NCBI RefSeq assembly: GCF_030063415.1
Contig: NZ_JASITA010000001.1
Span: forward strand, 248,001-312,000
Direction of reading: 5' to 3'
DNA: 64,000 nucleotides
From: Streptomyces sp. H27-C3
GTDB lineage: Bacteria > Actinomycetota > Actinomycetes > Streptomycetales > Streptomycetaceae
Shown here: positions 39,221-48,558 of the stretch, piece after piece
Numbering within the stretch: position 1 is the first letter of the stretch
Layout: each line of letters begins with the position of its first letter
The notes under the pieces: model-generated
What the model was told of the DNA's origin: nothing
Databases searched by the model: none
What the model saw: the letters and a program-made list of their open reading frames with translations, nothing else
Position numbers and translations under genes: made by a program

Positions 39221-39553
39221 ATGGCGGAGCCCGAATTCAGTGCTACGGGCGTACGGATAGAGCGTTGGCCCCGCTCACTCACCAAGGCCGGCCAGGTGCT
39301 GGTCAAGGACGGCAGGCTGGTCCTGCTCACGAGTAATGGGCGGGAGATCGACAGTGCGCCGCTGGGCTCCGTACAGGCGAGCAAGGCCTGGTTCGCCGGG
39401 GACGACAGCACGGTGGCGACGGTCAACGGCACCCGCTACCGGCTCACCATGGGCCATCGCGGACGCAAGCCCGACGGGGCGGAACTGGCCCACCGGTTTC
39501 TGGAGGCGATCCGCAGCGCACGGACCCCCCCGGAACATCCAGGGGGCGCGTGA
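39221..39553 (+). CDS. Small conserved hypothetical protein of 110 aa
   Basis: A soluble 110-aa protein with alternating beta strands (QVLVKDGRLVLLTSNGREI, DSTVATVNGTRYRLTMG) and a final amphipathic helix (GAELAHRFLEAIRSA). This is the pattern of a small PH- or SH3-like barrel. No named family recognised. Probable start ATG at 39221 (MAEPEFSATG). It precedes the anti-sigma-type ATPase by 169 nt on the same strand. Confidence 0.7.
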   Translation: MAEPEFSATGVRIERWPRSLTKAGQVLVKDGRLVLLTSNGREIDSAPLGSVQASKAWFAGDDSTVATVNGTRYRLTMGHRGRKPDGAELAHRFLEAIRSARTPPEHPGGA

Positions 39554-39722
39554 TTGACGAGACGCGAGTTGCGGACGGGCAGCCCCTGGGGGACTCTGGT
39601 TGGACGTTACTCAGGGTGCACCGGCGGTAACGCTCGGATTACACCGCCGGACCAATCAGCAGGCAGCCACTGCTGGATCCGTTCTTCGTCTTCTTCCGGA
39701 CCTCATTCGGGGAGTCGCAGCC

Positions 39723-40205
39723 GTGATCAGTCAGTCAAGCAAGCACTGCACGGTGGAACTTCAAGCTCTGCCGTCGCGGATCGGCCAGGTCCGCAGAATC
39801 ATCTCGGCGCAATTGCGCTACTGGCATCTGGATTCTCTGATCGACCCGGCAGCGCTCGGCGTCACCGAGCTGCTGACCAACGTGCACCGGCACGCGGAGC
39901 CGGACAAGATGTGCGTCGTGGAGATCGAGCAGTTGCTCGAACACCTCACGGTGTCGGTCCACGACCACGATCCGCGCATTCCCACGGTCGGCGCCGCCGA
40001 AGAGTTCGACACCTGCGGTCGCGGCCTCGCCCTGATAGAGGCGGTCAGCGAGAGCTGGGGCGTACGTCCGCAGGGCGACGCGGGCAAGATCGTGTGGTTC
40101 ACGCTGCCCACGGCGCCACTCGCCGCGACGCTGCCCACGAACCCGGTGTACGGCGCGACCGCGCCGCACGGGCGCACCGTCGCGGGGTCGGCCGTGGTGG
40201 GCTGA
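39723..40205 (+). CDS. Anti-sigma-factor-type ATP-binding protein (GHKL/RsbW-like)
   Basis: A 160-aa HATPase_c_2-type protein. The N box is GVTELLTNVHRHAEPDK, followed by the acidic G1-like HDHDPRIPTVG and the G2 region GRGLALIEAVSESWG. Streptomyces encode dozens of such RsbW-like kinases that bind sigma factors or anti-anti-sigma factors. The GTG at 39723 (VISQSSKHCTVELQ) was chosen: it has GGGGAG 9 nt upstream and matches the usual family start, whereas the frame open to 39600 gives a non-conserved leader. Confidence 0.85.
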   Translation: MISQSSKHCTVELQALPSRIGQVRRIISAQLRYWHLDSLIDPAALGVTELLTNVHRHAEPDKMCVVEIEQLLEHLTVSVHDHDPRIPTVGAAEEFDTCGRGLALIEAVSESWGVRPQGDAGKIVWFTLPTAPLAATLPTNPVYGATAPHGRTVAGSAVVG

Positions 40206-40252
40206 CCGGGCACAGGTGCCGGGTTCCGTCACGGCGTCAGTCCGTCACGGCG

Positions 40253-40560
40253 TCAGTCCGTGGCGATGGCGAGCAGGACGCCCAAGGGCGCCGCCCTGCT
40301 CGCCGGCCGCAGGGCCGCCGGCGCGCCGGCTGCGAGCCCGACCAGCGCGACCGCGGTGAGCTGCACCGGGGGCACCGCGAACGCGGTGTCGCCCGCGCCC
40401 TCGGAGGCCTTGACGAGCACCCAGCCGCGAGGAGACCGCCGAGGACCACCCCGCCCACCGTGCCGAAGGCCGCGACCAGCACCGATCCCCAGCGGACCAC
40501 GGCACGCAGCTGCGCCCTGGTCTGGCCGACCGCGCGCAGTAGGCCCAAGTTTGCTGGTCC
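40253..40560 (-). pseudogene. FtsX-like ABC permease C-terminal remnant
   Basis: Reading LGLLRAVGQTRAQLRAVV, then WGSVLVAAFGTVGGVVLGG with a TM, followed after a frame change by LVKASEGAGDTAFAVPP, QLTAVALVGLAAGAPAAL (TM) and the ending LGVLLAIATD. This is the last about 100 residues of a MacB/FtsX-type permease. The frame break near 40420 and lack of the N-terminal three quarters make it a pseudogene. The rest of the interval to 40686 shows no recognisable gene. Confidence 0.7.
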
Positions 40561-40685
40561 GTTCTCCGCACCGTACGGAGCTCGCCGGGGGTGCCCAGCG
40601 AGCTCCCTACCGTGCCGAGCCGCACCGCGAACGCACCCCCGGGGCGCGGGTGGCCGACCGACTCTGATCCAGCGTCAGCGAGCTT

Positions 40686-40797
40686 ACGACCTCGGGGGCA
40701 ATAGTGCGCGGGCTCCCGACGCCCCGCGACTCCGCCTCCGGCGTTGTCATCGGTCGACGCCGCTCGCTGATCCACGCTCCATGGCCCCCGAGGTCGT
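40686..40797. repeat. MITE-like short element, copy 2 (112 bp)
   Basis: Bounded by ACGACCTCGG (40686-40695) and CCGAGGTCGT (40788-40797). Its first 60 bp are a near-identical inverted copy of 21721-21782; the last 50 bp have no counterpart there, so copy 1 looks like an internally deleted form. It abuts the prolyl aminopeptidase stop (8 nt away). Confidence 0.7.
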
Positions 40798-40804
40798 TAT
40801 GTAC

Positions 40805-41764
40805 TCACTGCCTTGCGAACCGGTCGAGCACCCCGAGCTCCAGGTCCCGCATGGACGGGCTGCCCTTGTGGCCCGAGTCGTCGACCACCACGAGCTCCGC
40901 GGCGGGCCAGGCGCGTGCGAGTTCCCAGGCACTGCCGTGCGGGCTGCTCAGGTCGTGGCGGCCGTGCAGCAGGACGCCGGGGATCTTGGCCAACCGGTCC
41001 GCGTCGCGCAGGATTTCGCCCTCGTCCAGCCAGGCGCCGTGGGAGAAGTAGTGGGAGGCGATACGGACCAGGGAGACACGGTCCGCCGACGGGCGGTCGC
41101 CGTACGGGTTGGCGCTGCCGTGCGGTTCGAGGGAGAGCACCGCGTCCTCCCACGCGCACCAGTCGGCGGTGGCCTTCGCCCGCACTCCCGGGTCGGGGTC
41201 CGACACCAGTCGCGCGTACGCCGCGAGGAGGTCACCGTCCAGGTCGGTCTCGGGGACGCCCGCCCTGAACCGGTCCCACGCCTCGGGGAAGAACCGCGCG
41301 ACACCCCGGTAGAGCCAGTCGATCTCCGAGCGCCTGCTCATCGTGACACCACAGATGACGATCTCCGACACCTGCTGCGGATGCCGCTCGGCGTACGTGA
41401 GGATCAGCGTGGAGCCCCACGAGCCGCCGAAGAGCAACCAGCGGTCGATCCCCAGATGCTCCCTCAACTGCTCCATGTCACGGATCAGATGGTGGGTCGT
41501 GTTGTGACTCATGTCGGTGGCGGGGTCACTGGCGTGCGGCGTGCTGCGGCCGCAGCCCCGCTGGTCGAAGAGCACGATCCGGTAGCGCTCGGGGTCGAAG
41601 TACTGGCGCAGGCGGGGCTTGCAGCCCGAACCGGGGCCGCCGTGGACGAAGGCCGCGGGCTTGCCCTCCGGATTGCCGCTGACCTCCCAGTGGATCAGGT
41701 TGCCGTCACCGACATCGAGCATGCCCTCGTCGTACGGCTCGATGGGCGGATAGAGCTCGGCCAT
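40805..41764 (-). CDS. pip: Prolyl aminopeptidase (proline iminopeptidase)
   Basis: A 319-aa S33-family alpha/beta hydrolase that removes N-terminal proline from peptides. PAAFVHGGPGSGCKPRLRQYF has the oxyanion HGGPG, FDQRGCGRSTPH is the family hallmark, Ser115 in FGGSWGSTLILTYA is the nucleophile, and GRHDLSSP and DDSGHKG supply Asp and His. AAGGGG lies 8 nt upstream of the ATG at 41764. Cytoplasmic. The gene is intact although a repeat element sits 8 nt past its stop. Confidence 0.94.
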   Translation of the reverse strand: MAELYPPIEPYDEGMLDVGDGNLIHWEVSGNPEGKPAAFVHGGPGSGCKPRLRQYFDPERYRIVLFDQRGCGRSTPHASDPATDMSHNTTHHLIRDMEQLREHLGIDRWLLFGGSWGSTLILTYAERHPQQVSEIVICGVTMSRRSEIDWLYRGVARFFPEAWDRFRAGVPETDLDGDLLAAYARLVSDPDPGVRAKATADWCAWEDAVLSLEPHGSANPYGDRPSADRVSLVRIASHYFSHGAWLDEGEILRDADRLAKIPGVLLHGRHDLSSPHGSAWELARAWPAAELVVVDDSGHKGSPSMRDLELGVLDRFARQ

Positions 41765-41820
41765 GTCATGGTCCCCTTCGGTTTCGGGCGCGCCCGGTGC
41801 GGCAGGGAAACGTACGTGGC

Positions 41821-43044
41821 CTATCCGGCACCCGCAAGCGCGGCCAGCGGGTCGTCTAGCACCGGCTGCCAGGCCAACTCGGCCGCCCCGACCAGGCTGT
41901 TGTGGTCGAGGGTGCACGGCAGGATGGGTACGCCGCCGCTGCGCCCCCACAGGCTGCGGTCGGCCACGACGGCGCGCAGCCGCTCCGGGTCGGCGTCGAG
42001 CAGCTCGCGGTGCAGGCCTCCGAGGATGATGCGGTCCGGGTTGAGGATGTTGACGAGGCCTGCCAGGCCCTGACCGAGACGGTCGACGATCTCCTCGGCC
42101 GCCGCCCGTACCGTGGGGTCGCCGTACTCGTCGCGCAGCAGATCGCGGGACTGCTGGAGCAGCGAGACCTCGGGGCCCGGGGCGCGGCCCGCGGCGGTGA
42201 GGAAGGCGAGCGGGTCGGCCTCGACGTCGAGGCAGCCTCGACTGCCGCAGTAGCAGGGGCGGCCCTCGGGGTTGACCGTGAGGTGGCCGACCTCCAGGGC
42301 GAGGCCCGAACTGCCGGTATGCAGGCGGCCGTCGAGCACCAGGGCCCCGCCCACGCCGCGGTGTCCGGTGGCGACGCAGAGCAGGTGCTCGGCGCCGCGG
42401 CCCGCGCCGTGGCGATGCTCGGCCAGGGCGGCGAGGTTGACGTCGTTGCCGGTGAAGGCGGGGCCTTCGATGCCCGCCGCGCGTACCTGCTCGGCGAAGA
42501 TGTCGCAGACCGGCGCGCCGGCGGGCCACGCGAGGTGCAGCGGGTTGAGTGCGGTGCCCTCCGGTTCGGCCACGGCGGACGGCACGGCGAGGCCCGCGCC
42601 GACGCAGCGCAGCCCGGTGTCGCGCAGCAGCCCGGCGCCGGCGTCGACCACCGATCCGAGGACCTGCGCGGGGTCGGCCGAGACCGCCTCGCAGCCGGGT
42701 GCGGTGGCCACGATCCGGCCGCCGAGGGCGACGAGCGCCGCCCGGAAACCGTCGGCGTGGACCTGGGCCGCGAGGACGACGGGGCCCGAGTCGTTGACGG
42801 TCAGCCGGTGCGAGGGGCGGCCCTGCGAACCGGCCGCGGCCCCCGGCCTGGAGTCGACCTGGATCAGCCCGAGCGCTTCCAGCTCGGCGGCGACCGCGCC
42901 CGCGGTGGCCCGGGTGACGCCGAGCTCGGCGGTGAGGACGGCACGGGTGGGCGCCCGGCCCGTGTGCACCAGTTCCAGGGCAGGCCCGAGCGCGCTCCGG
43001 CCTCTCTCCAGCCGTGTCCTGATGGTGCTCGCCTTGCCGTTCAT
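41821..43044 (-). CDS. ROK family transcriptional regulator
   Basis: A 407-aa ROK-family regulator. The N-terminal winged HTH (RAVLTAELGVTRATAGAVAAELEALG) is joined to a sugar-kinase-like ROK domain with VGAGLAVPSAV, the glucokinase-type GVGGALVLDGRLHTGSSGLALEVGHL and the zinc motif CYCGSRGCLDVEA. It is divergent from an MFS transporter gene 132 nt away, a likely target: a sugar or oligosaccharide sensed by ROK may relieve repression of the exporter/importer. Confidence 0.92.
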   Translation of the reverse strand: MNGKASTIRTRLERGRSALGPALELVHTGRAPTRAVLTAELGVTRATAGAVAAELEALGLIQVDSRPGAAAGSQGRPSHRLTVNDSGPVVLAAQVHADGFRAALVALGGRIVATAPGCEAVSADPAQVLGSVVDAGAGLLRDTGLRCVGAGLAVPSAVAEPEGTALNPLHLAWPAGAPVCDIFAEQVRAAGIEGPAFTGNDVNLAALAEHRHGAGRGAEHLLCVATGHRGVGGALVLDGRLHTGSSGLALEVGHLTVNPEGRPCYCGSRGCLDVEADPLAFLTAAGRAPGPEVSLLQQSRDLLRDEYGDPTVRAAAEEIVDRLGQGLAGLVNILNPDRIILGGLHRELLDADPERLRAVVADRSLWGRSGGVPILPCTLDHNSLVGAAELAWQPVLDDPLAALAGAG

Positions 43045-43176
43045 GGGGGCGAGTCTCCCATGTTCTCGAAGATCGTCCGGGTCCGGCTCCCCTTACCCCG
43101 GGGCGCTGTCGGCCCTTTGCCCCCACTCTCACCACACGTCTTGTCCGGATCGGGGTCCGGCCCCTATGCTCACTTA

Positions 43177-44445
<1,269 letters not shown>

Positions 44446-44524
44446 GTAGGCGTACTCAGGCGAAGGAGGCGCGCCCGGAGCACCATGAGGGCATCCGCTC
44501 AGCCGCCCGCAGGAGGAGAAGACC

Positions 44525-44875
44525 ATGAGCTCCCGGCAACGCCTGCACGACCTCGTGCAACTGACATTCCGCAACCGCGCCTCGCTCGTCTACCTGAGCG
44601 TGGTCGCCGCGACCGCGGTGTTCGTCGCGATCGACACGCTCTTCGTCACCCATGAGGACGCCTCGCTCGCCGGTGTGTGGCTGCTGCTCCTCGCCGCGCC
44701 GACGATCTTCGCTTTCTTCATCGGTGGCTCGATGTTCGGGGAGGCCGTGACCGGGTCCGCCGGGTTCCTGTACGTCGCCCTGGTGCTCTCCGTCCTGATC
44801 CAGTCACTCGCGCTCGGCCTGTTCGTCCGCCTGCTGCGCGGCGCCGCGAGCCCCGCTCGTCCCCAGGGCGCCTGA
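44525..44875 (+). CDS. SCO4225-like small membrane protein
   Basis: A 116-aa protein with three TM segments (SLVYLSVVAATAVFVAIDTLF; WLLLLAAPTIFAFFIGG; FLYVALVLSVLIQSLALGLF). The IDTLFVTHEDASLAGVW segment after TM1 is a signature of the Streptomyces SCO4225 family, function unknown. The ATG has GGAGAAGACC upstream. It follows the MFS gene by 79 nt. Confidence 0.82.
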   Translation: MSSRQRLHDLVQLTFRNRASLVYLSVVAATAVFVAIDTLFVTHEDASLAGVWLLLLAAPTIFAFFIGGSMFGEAVTGSAGFLYVALVLSVLIQSLALGLFVRLLRGAASPARPQGA

Positions 44876-44905
44876 CTCGCCGCTTTCGCTGGCACAATTT
44901 TCGGC

Positions 44906-45409
44906 ATGGACATCGCCGAACACATCAACTGCCTCGGCCGGGAAGTCCTGTTGCTGGCCGCCGCCTCGGAGCGTGCGGGCCCCGGCGCCGAGGTGCCCAC
45001 CTGCCCCGACTGGCAGGTGCGGGATCTGCTGCGACACACCGGCATGTTGCACCGCTGGGCGGCGATGTACGTCCTGGAGGGACACGCGTCCTATTCGGGC
45101 GACGTATGGACCGTGCGGCTGTCCCAGGAGGCACTGCGGGCCGTGCACGGAAAGCCGGCCAATGCGGGTAGGGAGGCTGCCGAAAAGGCCGCGCCCGACT
45201 ACGAGTTGATCGGCCCCGCCGAGCGGCTCCACCTGACGCCCTGGAACCGGCTGCCGCTCGGCGCCGTGACCTCGACGGGCGACGCCGCACTCGCCGCACT
45301 GTGGGCGCGAGAAGTCGGGCATCACCTGGTCCTGAGCATCCACTTGCCCGTCGGCCCGACACCCTGTGAAGCTTCACGTCATGACGACAAGGACGCGGGC
45401 CCAGCATGA
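44906..45409 (+). CDS. Maleylpyruvate-isomerase N-terminal-type (DinB-like) protein, C-terminally abnormal
   Basis: A 167-aa protein starting DIAEHINCLGREVLLLAAA, with VPTCPDWQVRDLLRHTGMLHRWAAMYV, the metal-binding N-terminal domain of the mycothiol-dependent maleylpyruvate isomerase superfamily (DinB-like four-helix bundle). The usual C-terminal lipoprotein-like or sterol-carrier part is missing. After LSIHLPVGP the frame runs through the promoter region of the next gene and ends TPCEASRHDDKDAGPA. It is probably a truncated copy. The family binds a metal through His residues of the bundle. Confidence 0.65.
   Translation: MDIAEHINCLGREVLLLAAASERAGPGAEVPTCPDWQVRDLLRHTGMLHRWAAMYVLEGHASYSGDVWTVRLSQEALRAVHGKPANAGREAAEKAAPDYELIGPAERLHLTPWNRLPLGAVTSTGDAALAALWAREVGHHLVLSIHLPVGPTPCEASRHDDKDAGPA
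45366..45377. promoter_or_regulatory. 12-bp palindrome GTGAAGCTTCAC
   Basis: A perfect palindrome ending 3 nt before the ATG of the 45381 gene, inside the tail of the preceding frame. It may be an operator or an RNA hairpin covering the ribosome-binding region. Confidence 0.4.
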
Positions 45410-45659
45410 CGCGATAACCGTCGAGATCGGTTACGCACTGCTGAGTGCGGCCGTCCTGGCAGGTGTTTCCTTCGCCGCGGTCACCGCGCCCGTGTATCTC
45501 CTGGTCTCCTCACCGGCCGTGAACAAGGTCATGCTGGTGGCAGGCTGTTCACTGGCCGGCGCCGTCTACGTCCTGCGGGTCGTGCATGTGCTGTGGCGCT
45601 ACAAGGGCGCACCCGGCACTCAGCCCAGCCAGCCCGGCCGCACCAGCCCCGACTCGTAG
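45381..45659 (+). CDS. Two-TM protein of DUF6332-like type
   Basis: A 92-aa protein beginning MTTRTRAQHDAITVEIGYAL, with TM segments at about 17-38 (LLSAAVLAGVSFAAVTAPVYLLV) and 49-69 (MLVAGCSLAGAVYVLRVVHVLW), then a Pro/Ser tail. It resembles a small Streptomyces-only family (DUF6332, recalled, not verified). The tail overlaps the convergent response-regulator gene by 40 nt. The start lacks a good Shine-Dalgarno but follows a palindrome; GTG at 45366 is an alternative. Confidence 0.7.
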   Translation: MTTRTRAQHDAITVEIGYALLSAAVLAGVSFAAVTAPVYLLVSSPAVNKVMLVAGCSLAGAVYVLRVVHVLWRYKGAPGTQPSQPGRTSPDS

Positions 45660-46285
45660 GCGAGCACGACCAGTTGGGCCCGGTCGCGGGCGCCGAGCTT
45701 CACCATGGTGCGGCTGACGTGGGTCTTGGCGGTGAGCGGACTGACGACGAGCCTACGGGCGATCTCGTCGTTGGTGAGCCCGATGCCGACCAGGGCCATC
45801 ACTTCACGCTCCCGCTCGGTGAGCTGGTTCAGTACCTCGGCGTGCGCCGGCTCCTTGGAGCGGGCCGCGAACTCCGCGATCAGCCTTCGCGTCACGCCGG
45901 GCGAGAGCAGCGCGTCCCCCTCCACCACCGCCCTTACCGCGCGCAGCAGTTCCTCCGGCTCAGTGTCCTTCACGAGGAAGCCCGAGGCCCCGGAGCGGAT
46001 CGCCTCGAAGACGTACTCGTCGAGCTCGAAGGTGGTCAGCATGATGACCTTCACGCCGTCGAGCGAGGGAGTGTCAGTGATGCCACGGGTGGCGGCGAGG
46101 CCGTCGAGCAGCGGCATGCGGATGTCCATCAGTACGACGTCGGGGCGCAGTTCGCGCACCAGGCGAACCGCCTCCTCACCGTCCGCCGCCTCACCGGCCA
46201 CCTCGATGTCGGACTGCGCGGTCAGCAGGGCGCGGAAGCCCGCCCGCACCAACGCCTGGTCGTCGGCGAGCAGTACGCGGATCAC
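45620..46285 (-). CDS. NarL/LuxR-family response regulator
   Basis: A 221-aa regulator. The receiver domain shows IRVLLADDQALVRAGF (acidic pair), VLMDIRMPLLDG (phospho-Asp in DVVLMD) and VKVIMLTTFELDEYVF (Thr and Lys side). The C-terminal LuxR HTH is LTEREREVMALVGIGLTN, DEIARRLVVSPLTAKTHVSR. The first codon overlaps the kinase stop by 4 nt. DNA targets are not visible. Confidence 0.94.
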   Translation of the reverse strand: MIRVLLADDQALVRAGFRALLTAQSDIEVAGEAADGEEAVRLVRELRPDVVLMDIRMPLLDGLAATRGITDTPSLDGVKVIMLTTFELDEYVFEAIRSGASGFLVKDTEPEELLRAVRAVVEGDALLSPGVTRRLIAEFAARSKEPAHAEVLNQLTEREREVMALVGIGLTNDEIARRLVVSPLTAKTHVSRTMVKLGARDRAQLVVLAYESGLVRPGWLG

Positions 46286-47520
46286 GAGTTCTCCTTCGGC
46301 GCGGCAAGGGGCAGGGTGGCCTCCACCCGGAAGCCACCGTCCGGGCGCGGCCCGGCCTCGATGGTGCCACCGAGGGACGCCGCGCGCTCGCGCATTCCCA
46401 CCAGACCGTTGCCGCTGCCACCCGCGTCGCCGCCGGTGGTGGCCGGCCCTTCGTCGTCGATCCGCAGGTCCAGGCGGCCCAAGGTGTAGCCGAGCCTGAC
46501 CCGGGCGCTGCGCGATCCGGAGTGCCTGACCACATTGGTCAGGGCCTCCTGGATGATGCGGAAGGCTGCCAGGTCGGCGCCGGGCGGCAGGGCGGCACGT
46601 AAGCCGTCGGTCTCGATCTCGACGGTGAGCCCCGCACCCGAGGCCTGCTCGACGAGTTCGCCGAGGCGGTCGAGTCCGGGCGCCGGGGCGCGCGGTGCGT
46701 CGCCGGGCGTCCGCAGCGTGTCGAGCACCTGCCGCACCTCGCCCAGCGCCTCCTTGCTCGCGGCCTTGATGGTGGTCAGAGCGGAACGCGCCTGCTCCGG
46801 GGCGGAGTCCAGCAGGGCCAGGCCGACTCCGGCCTGAACATTGATGACCGAGATGCTGTGGGCGAGTACGTCGTGCAGCTCACGGGCGATCCGAAGCCGC
46901 TCCTCGTCGGCTCGGCGCTTCTCGGCCTCCGCGCGCTCGACGCGCTCGCGGGCCCACTGCTCCTGGCGTACCCGCACGAGCTCCGCGGCGGCCGCGATGG
47001 CCACCACCCAGGCGGCGACCACCAGTTCCTGGGACCAGGGCGCCTCCTGCCCCCCGTCGGGCGGCAGCCACCGGTAGAGACCGTGCGCGAGCGCCAGATG
47101 CCCCAGCCAGAGCATCCCGAGCGACCACCAGGCCGCTTTCCGGTGCCCGGTGACCAGGGCACTGAAGCAGCCCACGGCGGCGGTGACGAAGACCGGCCCG
47201 TACGGATATCCGGCGCCCAGATAGATCATCACGGTCACCGATGCGCCGAACACGGCGAACACCGGGAAGCGCCGGCGCGCCAGGAGCGCGGCAGGACCCG
47301 CGGCCAGCAGCAGCCGGGCGAAGAGGTCCAGCGGCTCACGCTCGCCGAGCTGGCCGTGCGCCGCGAACGCCGAACCCACCTGCACGAACACGGCCAGGAC
47401 GAGAGTCGAGGCCCAGGGCAGACCGTTACCCAGCGGCCGGAGCGGCCAGGCACGCCACGCCGGCGATCCGCCCCGCTCTCGGGGGGAACCGCCGGGGCCA
47501 AGTTCCTGCTGCGCTTTCAT
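46282..47520 (-). CDS. Membrane sensor histidine kinase (NarL-type partner)
   Basis: A 412-aa kinase. TM segments (LPWASTLVLAVFVQVGSAFA; LLLAAGPAALLA; VFAVFGASVTVMIYLGAGYP; ALVTGHRKAAWWSLGMLWLG; LVVAAWVVAIAAAAELV) precede a coiled-coil, then the HisKA_3 dimerisation motif RIARELHDVLAHSISVINVQAG with the phosphoryl His. The HATPase domain follows (LTNVVRHSG, LRIDDEGP, GLVGMRERAASLGG). The start MKAQQELGPGG (47520) is preferred over an upstream in-frame ATG. The ligand is unknown; there are several TM but no large extracellular loop. Confidence 0.92.
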   Translation of the reverse strand: MKAQQELGPGGSPRERGGSPAWRAWPLRPLGNGLPWASTLVLAVFVQVGSAFAAHGQLGEREPLDLFARLLLAAGPAALLARRRFPVFAVFGASVTVMIYLGAGYPYGPVFVTAAVGCFSALVTGHRKAAWWSLGMLWLGHLALAHGLYRWLPPDGGQEAPWSQELVVAAWVVAIAAAAELVRVRQEQWARERVERAEAEKRRADEERLRIARELHDVLAHSISVINVQAGVGLALLDSAPEQARSALTTIKAASKEALGEVRQVLDTLRTPGDAPRAPAPGLDRLGELVEQASGAGLTVEIETDGLRAALPPGADLAAFRIIQEALTNVVRHSGSRSARVRLGYTLGRLDLRIDDEGPATTGGDAGGSGNGLVGMRERAASLGGTIEAGPRPDGGFRVEATLPLAAPKENS

Positions 47521-47699
47521 ACCGGCCACGCTAGACCTGCGGCAGCGGCCGGGCGTCGGCCGGGCGAGGTGATCACGTGTACTCCCTGCGTAGTAGCCGG
47601 CCACGGCATTTGGGCAGGTTCATACCGTTCGGCCCGTGCACCCGTCGCGCGGGCGCCGGGTCAGGACGCGGCGCCAGGACGCCGCGCCAGGATGCCGTG

Positions 47700-48434
47700 T
47701 CACCGCTGGGGGGCCGTCCGACTGCCGGGTCCCGCTTTCCGCCCGCCGATCAGGCCCACGGTGCGGGCGAGGCCCGCTGTGGAGTGCGCGAAGAACGCGT
47801 CGCGGTCCTCCACGATCCGGTTGAACTGGCCGAAGACCTCGAAGGAGATCAGGCCGAAGAGCTGGGCCCAGACGGCGATCAGGGCGGCGACGACCGGCGG
47901 GGGCAGGTCCGGCGCCACATCGGCGGCCAGCCGCTCCGCCTCGGGACGCAGTTCGGCCGTGAGGCGCGGGACGGCGAGACCGTTCATGCGGTGGGCGTCG
48001 CGCAGGACGGAGATGAGTGCCTGGCCGACGCGGGAGGCGGGGCCGACGGTCGTCGGGGGGGCGGTGTAGCCGGGGACCGGCGAGCCGAAGATCAGGGCGT
48101 ATTCGTGGGGATGGGCGAGTGCCCAGGTGCGCACGGCCAGGCAGACGGCGCCCCAGCGCTCCGGATGCGCGGCGCGGGCGGACTGCCGGGCGAGGGCCGC
48201 CTCGGCGGCGGCGCCCACGGCGTCGTACGCGTCGACGATCAGGGCGGTCAGGAGGTCGTCGCGGCTCGGGAAGTAGCGGTAGAGCGCCGATGAGACCATG
48301 CCGAGTTCGCGGGCGACGGCGCGCAGCGAGAGCTTTGCCGCGCCTTCGGCGGCAAGCTGTCTGCGGGCCTCTTCCTTGATGGCCGCGGTGACTTCGATAC
48401 GGGCTCGTTCCCTGGCTCCGCGCATGGTGCTCAT
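47700..48434 (-). CDS. TetR family transcriptional regulator
   Basis: A 244-aa repressor. The HTH is EVTAAIKEEARRQLAAEGAA, KLSLRAVARELGMVSSALYRYFPSRDDLLTAL; the C-terminal part is of the TetR_C_13 kind (RWGAVCLAVRTWALAHPHEYAL to FGLISFEVFGQF). Start MSTMRGARER at 48434. It is divergent from a nitroreductase-family gene, with two inverted repeats carrying AGAGCA/TGCTCT between them, so it very likely controls both itself and that gene. Confidence 0.93.
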   Translation of the reverse strand: MSTMRGARERARIEVTAAIKEEARRQLAAEGAAKLSLRAVARELGMVSSALYRYFPSRDDLLTALIVDAYDAVGAAAEAALARQSARAAHPERWGAVCLAVRTWALAHPHEYALIFGSPVPGYTAPPTTVGPASRVGQALISVLRDAHRMNGLAVPRLTAELRPEAERLAADVAPDLPPPVVAALIAVWAQLFGLISFEVFGQFNRIVEDRDAFFAHSTAGLARTVGLIGGRKAGPGSRTAPQR

Positions 48435-48474
48435 TGGAGCAGTCTGACATGCCAGAGAGCACCGACCAATAACG

Positions 48475-48536
48475 AGAGCACTGCTCTTGCTTTGGACCAC
48501 GGAACTCGTGCACACTGCTCTCAAGCGAGAGCAGTG
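48475..48536. promoter_or_regulatory. Two TetR-type operators between tetR and the nitroreductase gene
   Basis: AGAGCACTGCTCT (48475-48487) is a palindrome about a central C. A second site has CACTGCTCTC (48513-48522) and GAGAGCAGTG (48527-48536), a perfect 10-bp repeat with a 4-bp centre. Both share the half-site GAGCAGTG/CACTGCTC, so one protein probably binds both. Confidence 0.75.
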
Positions 48537-48558
48537 CTCACAAAACTAGGGGTACACG

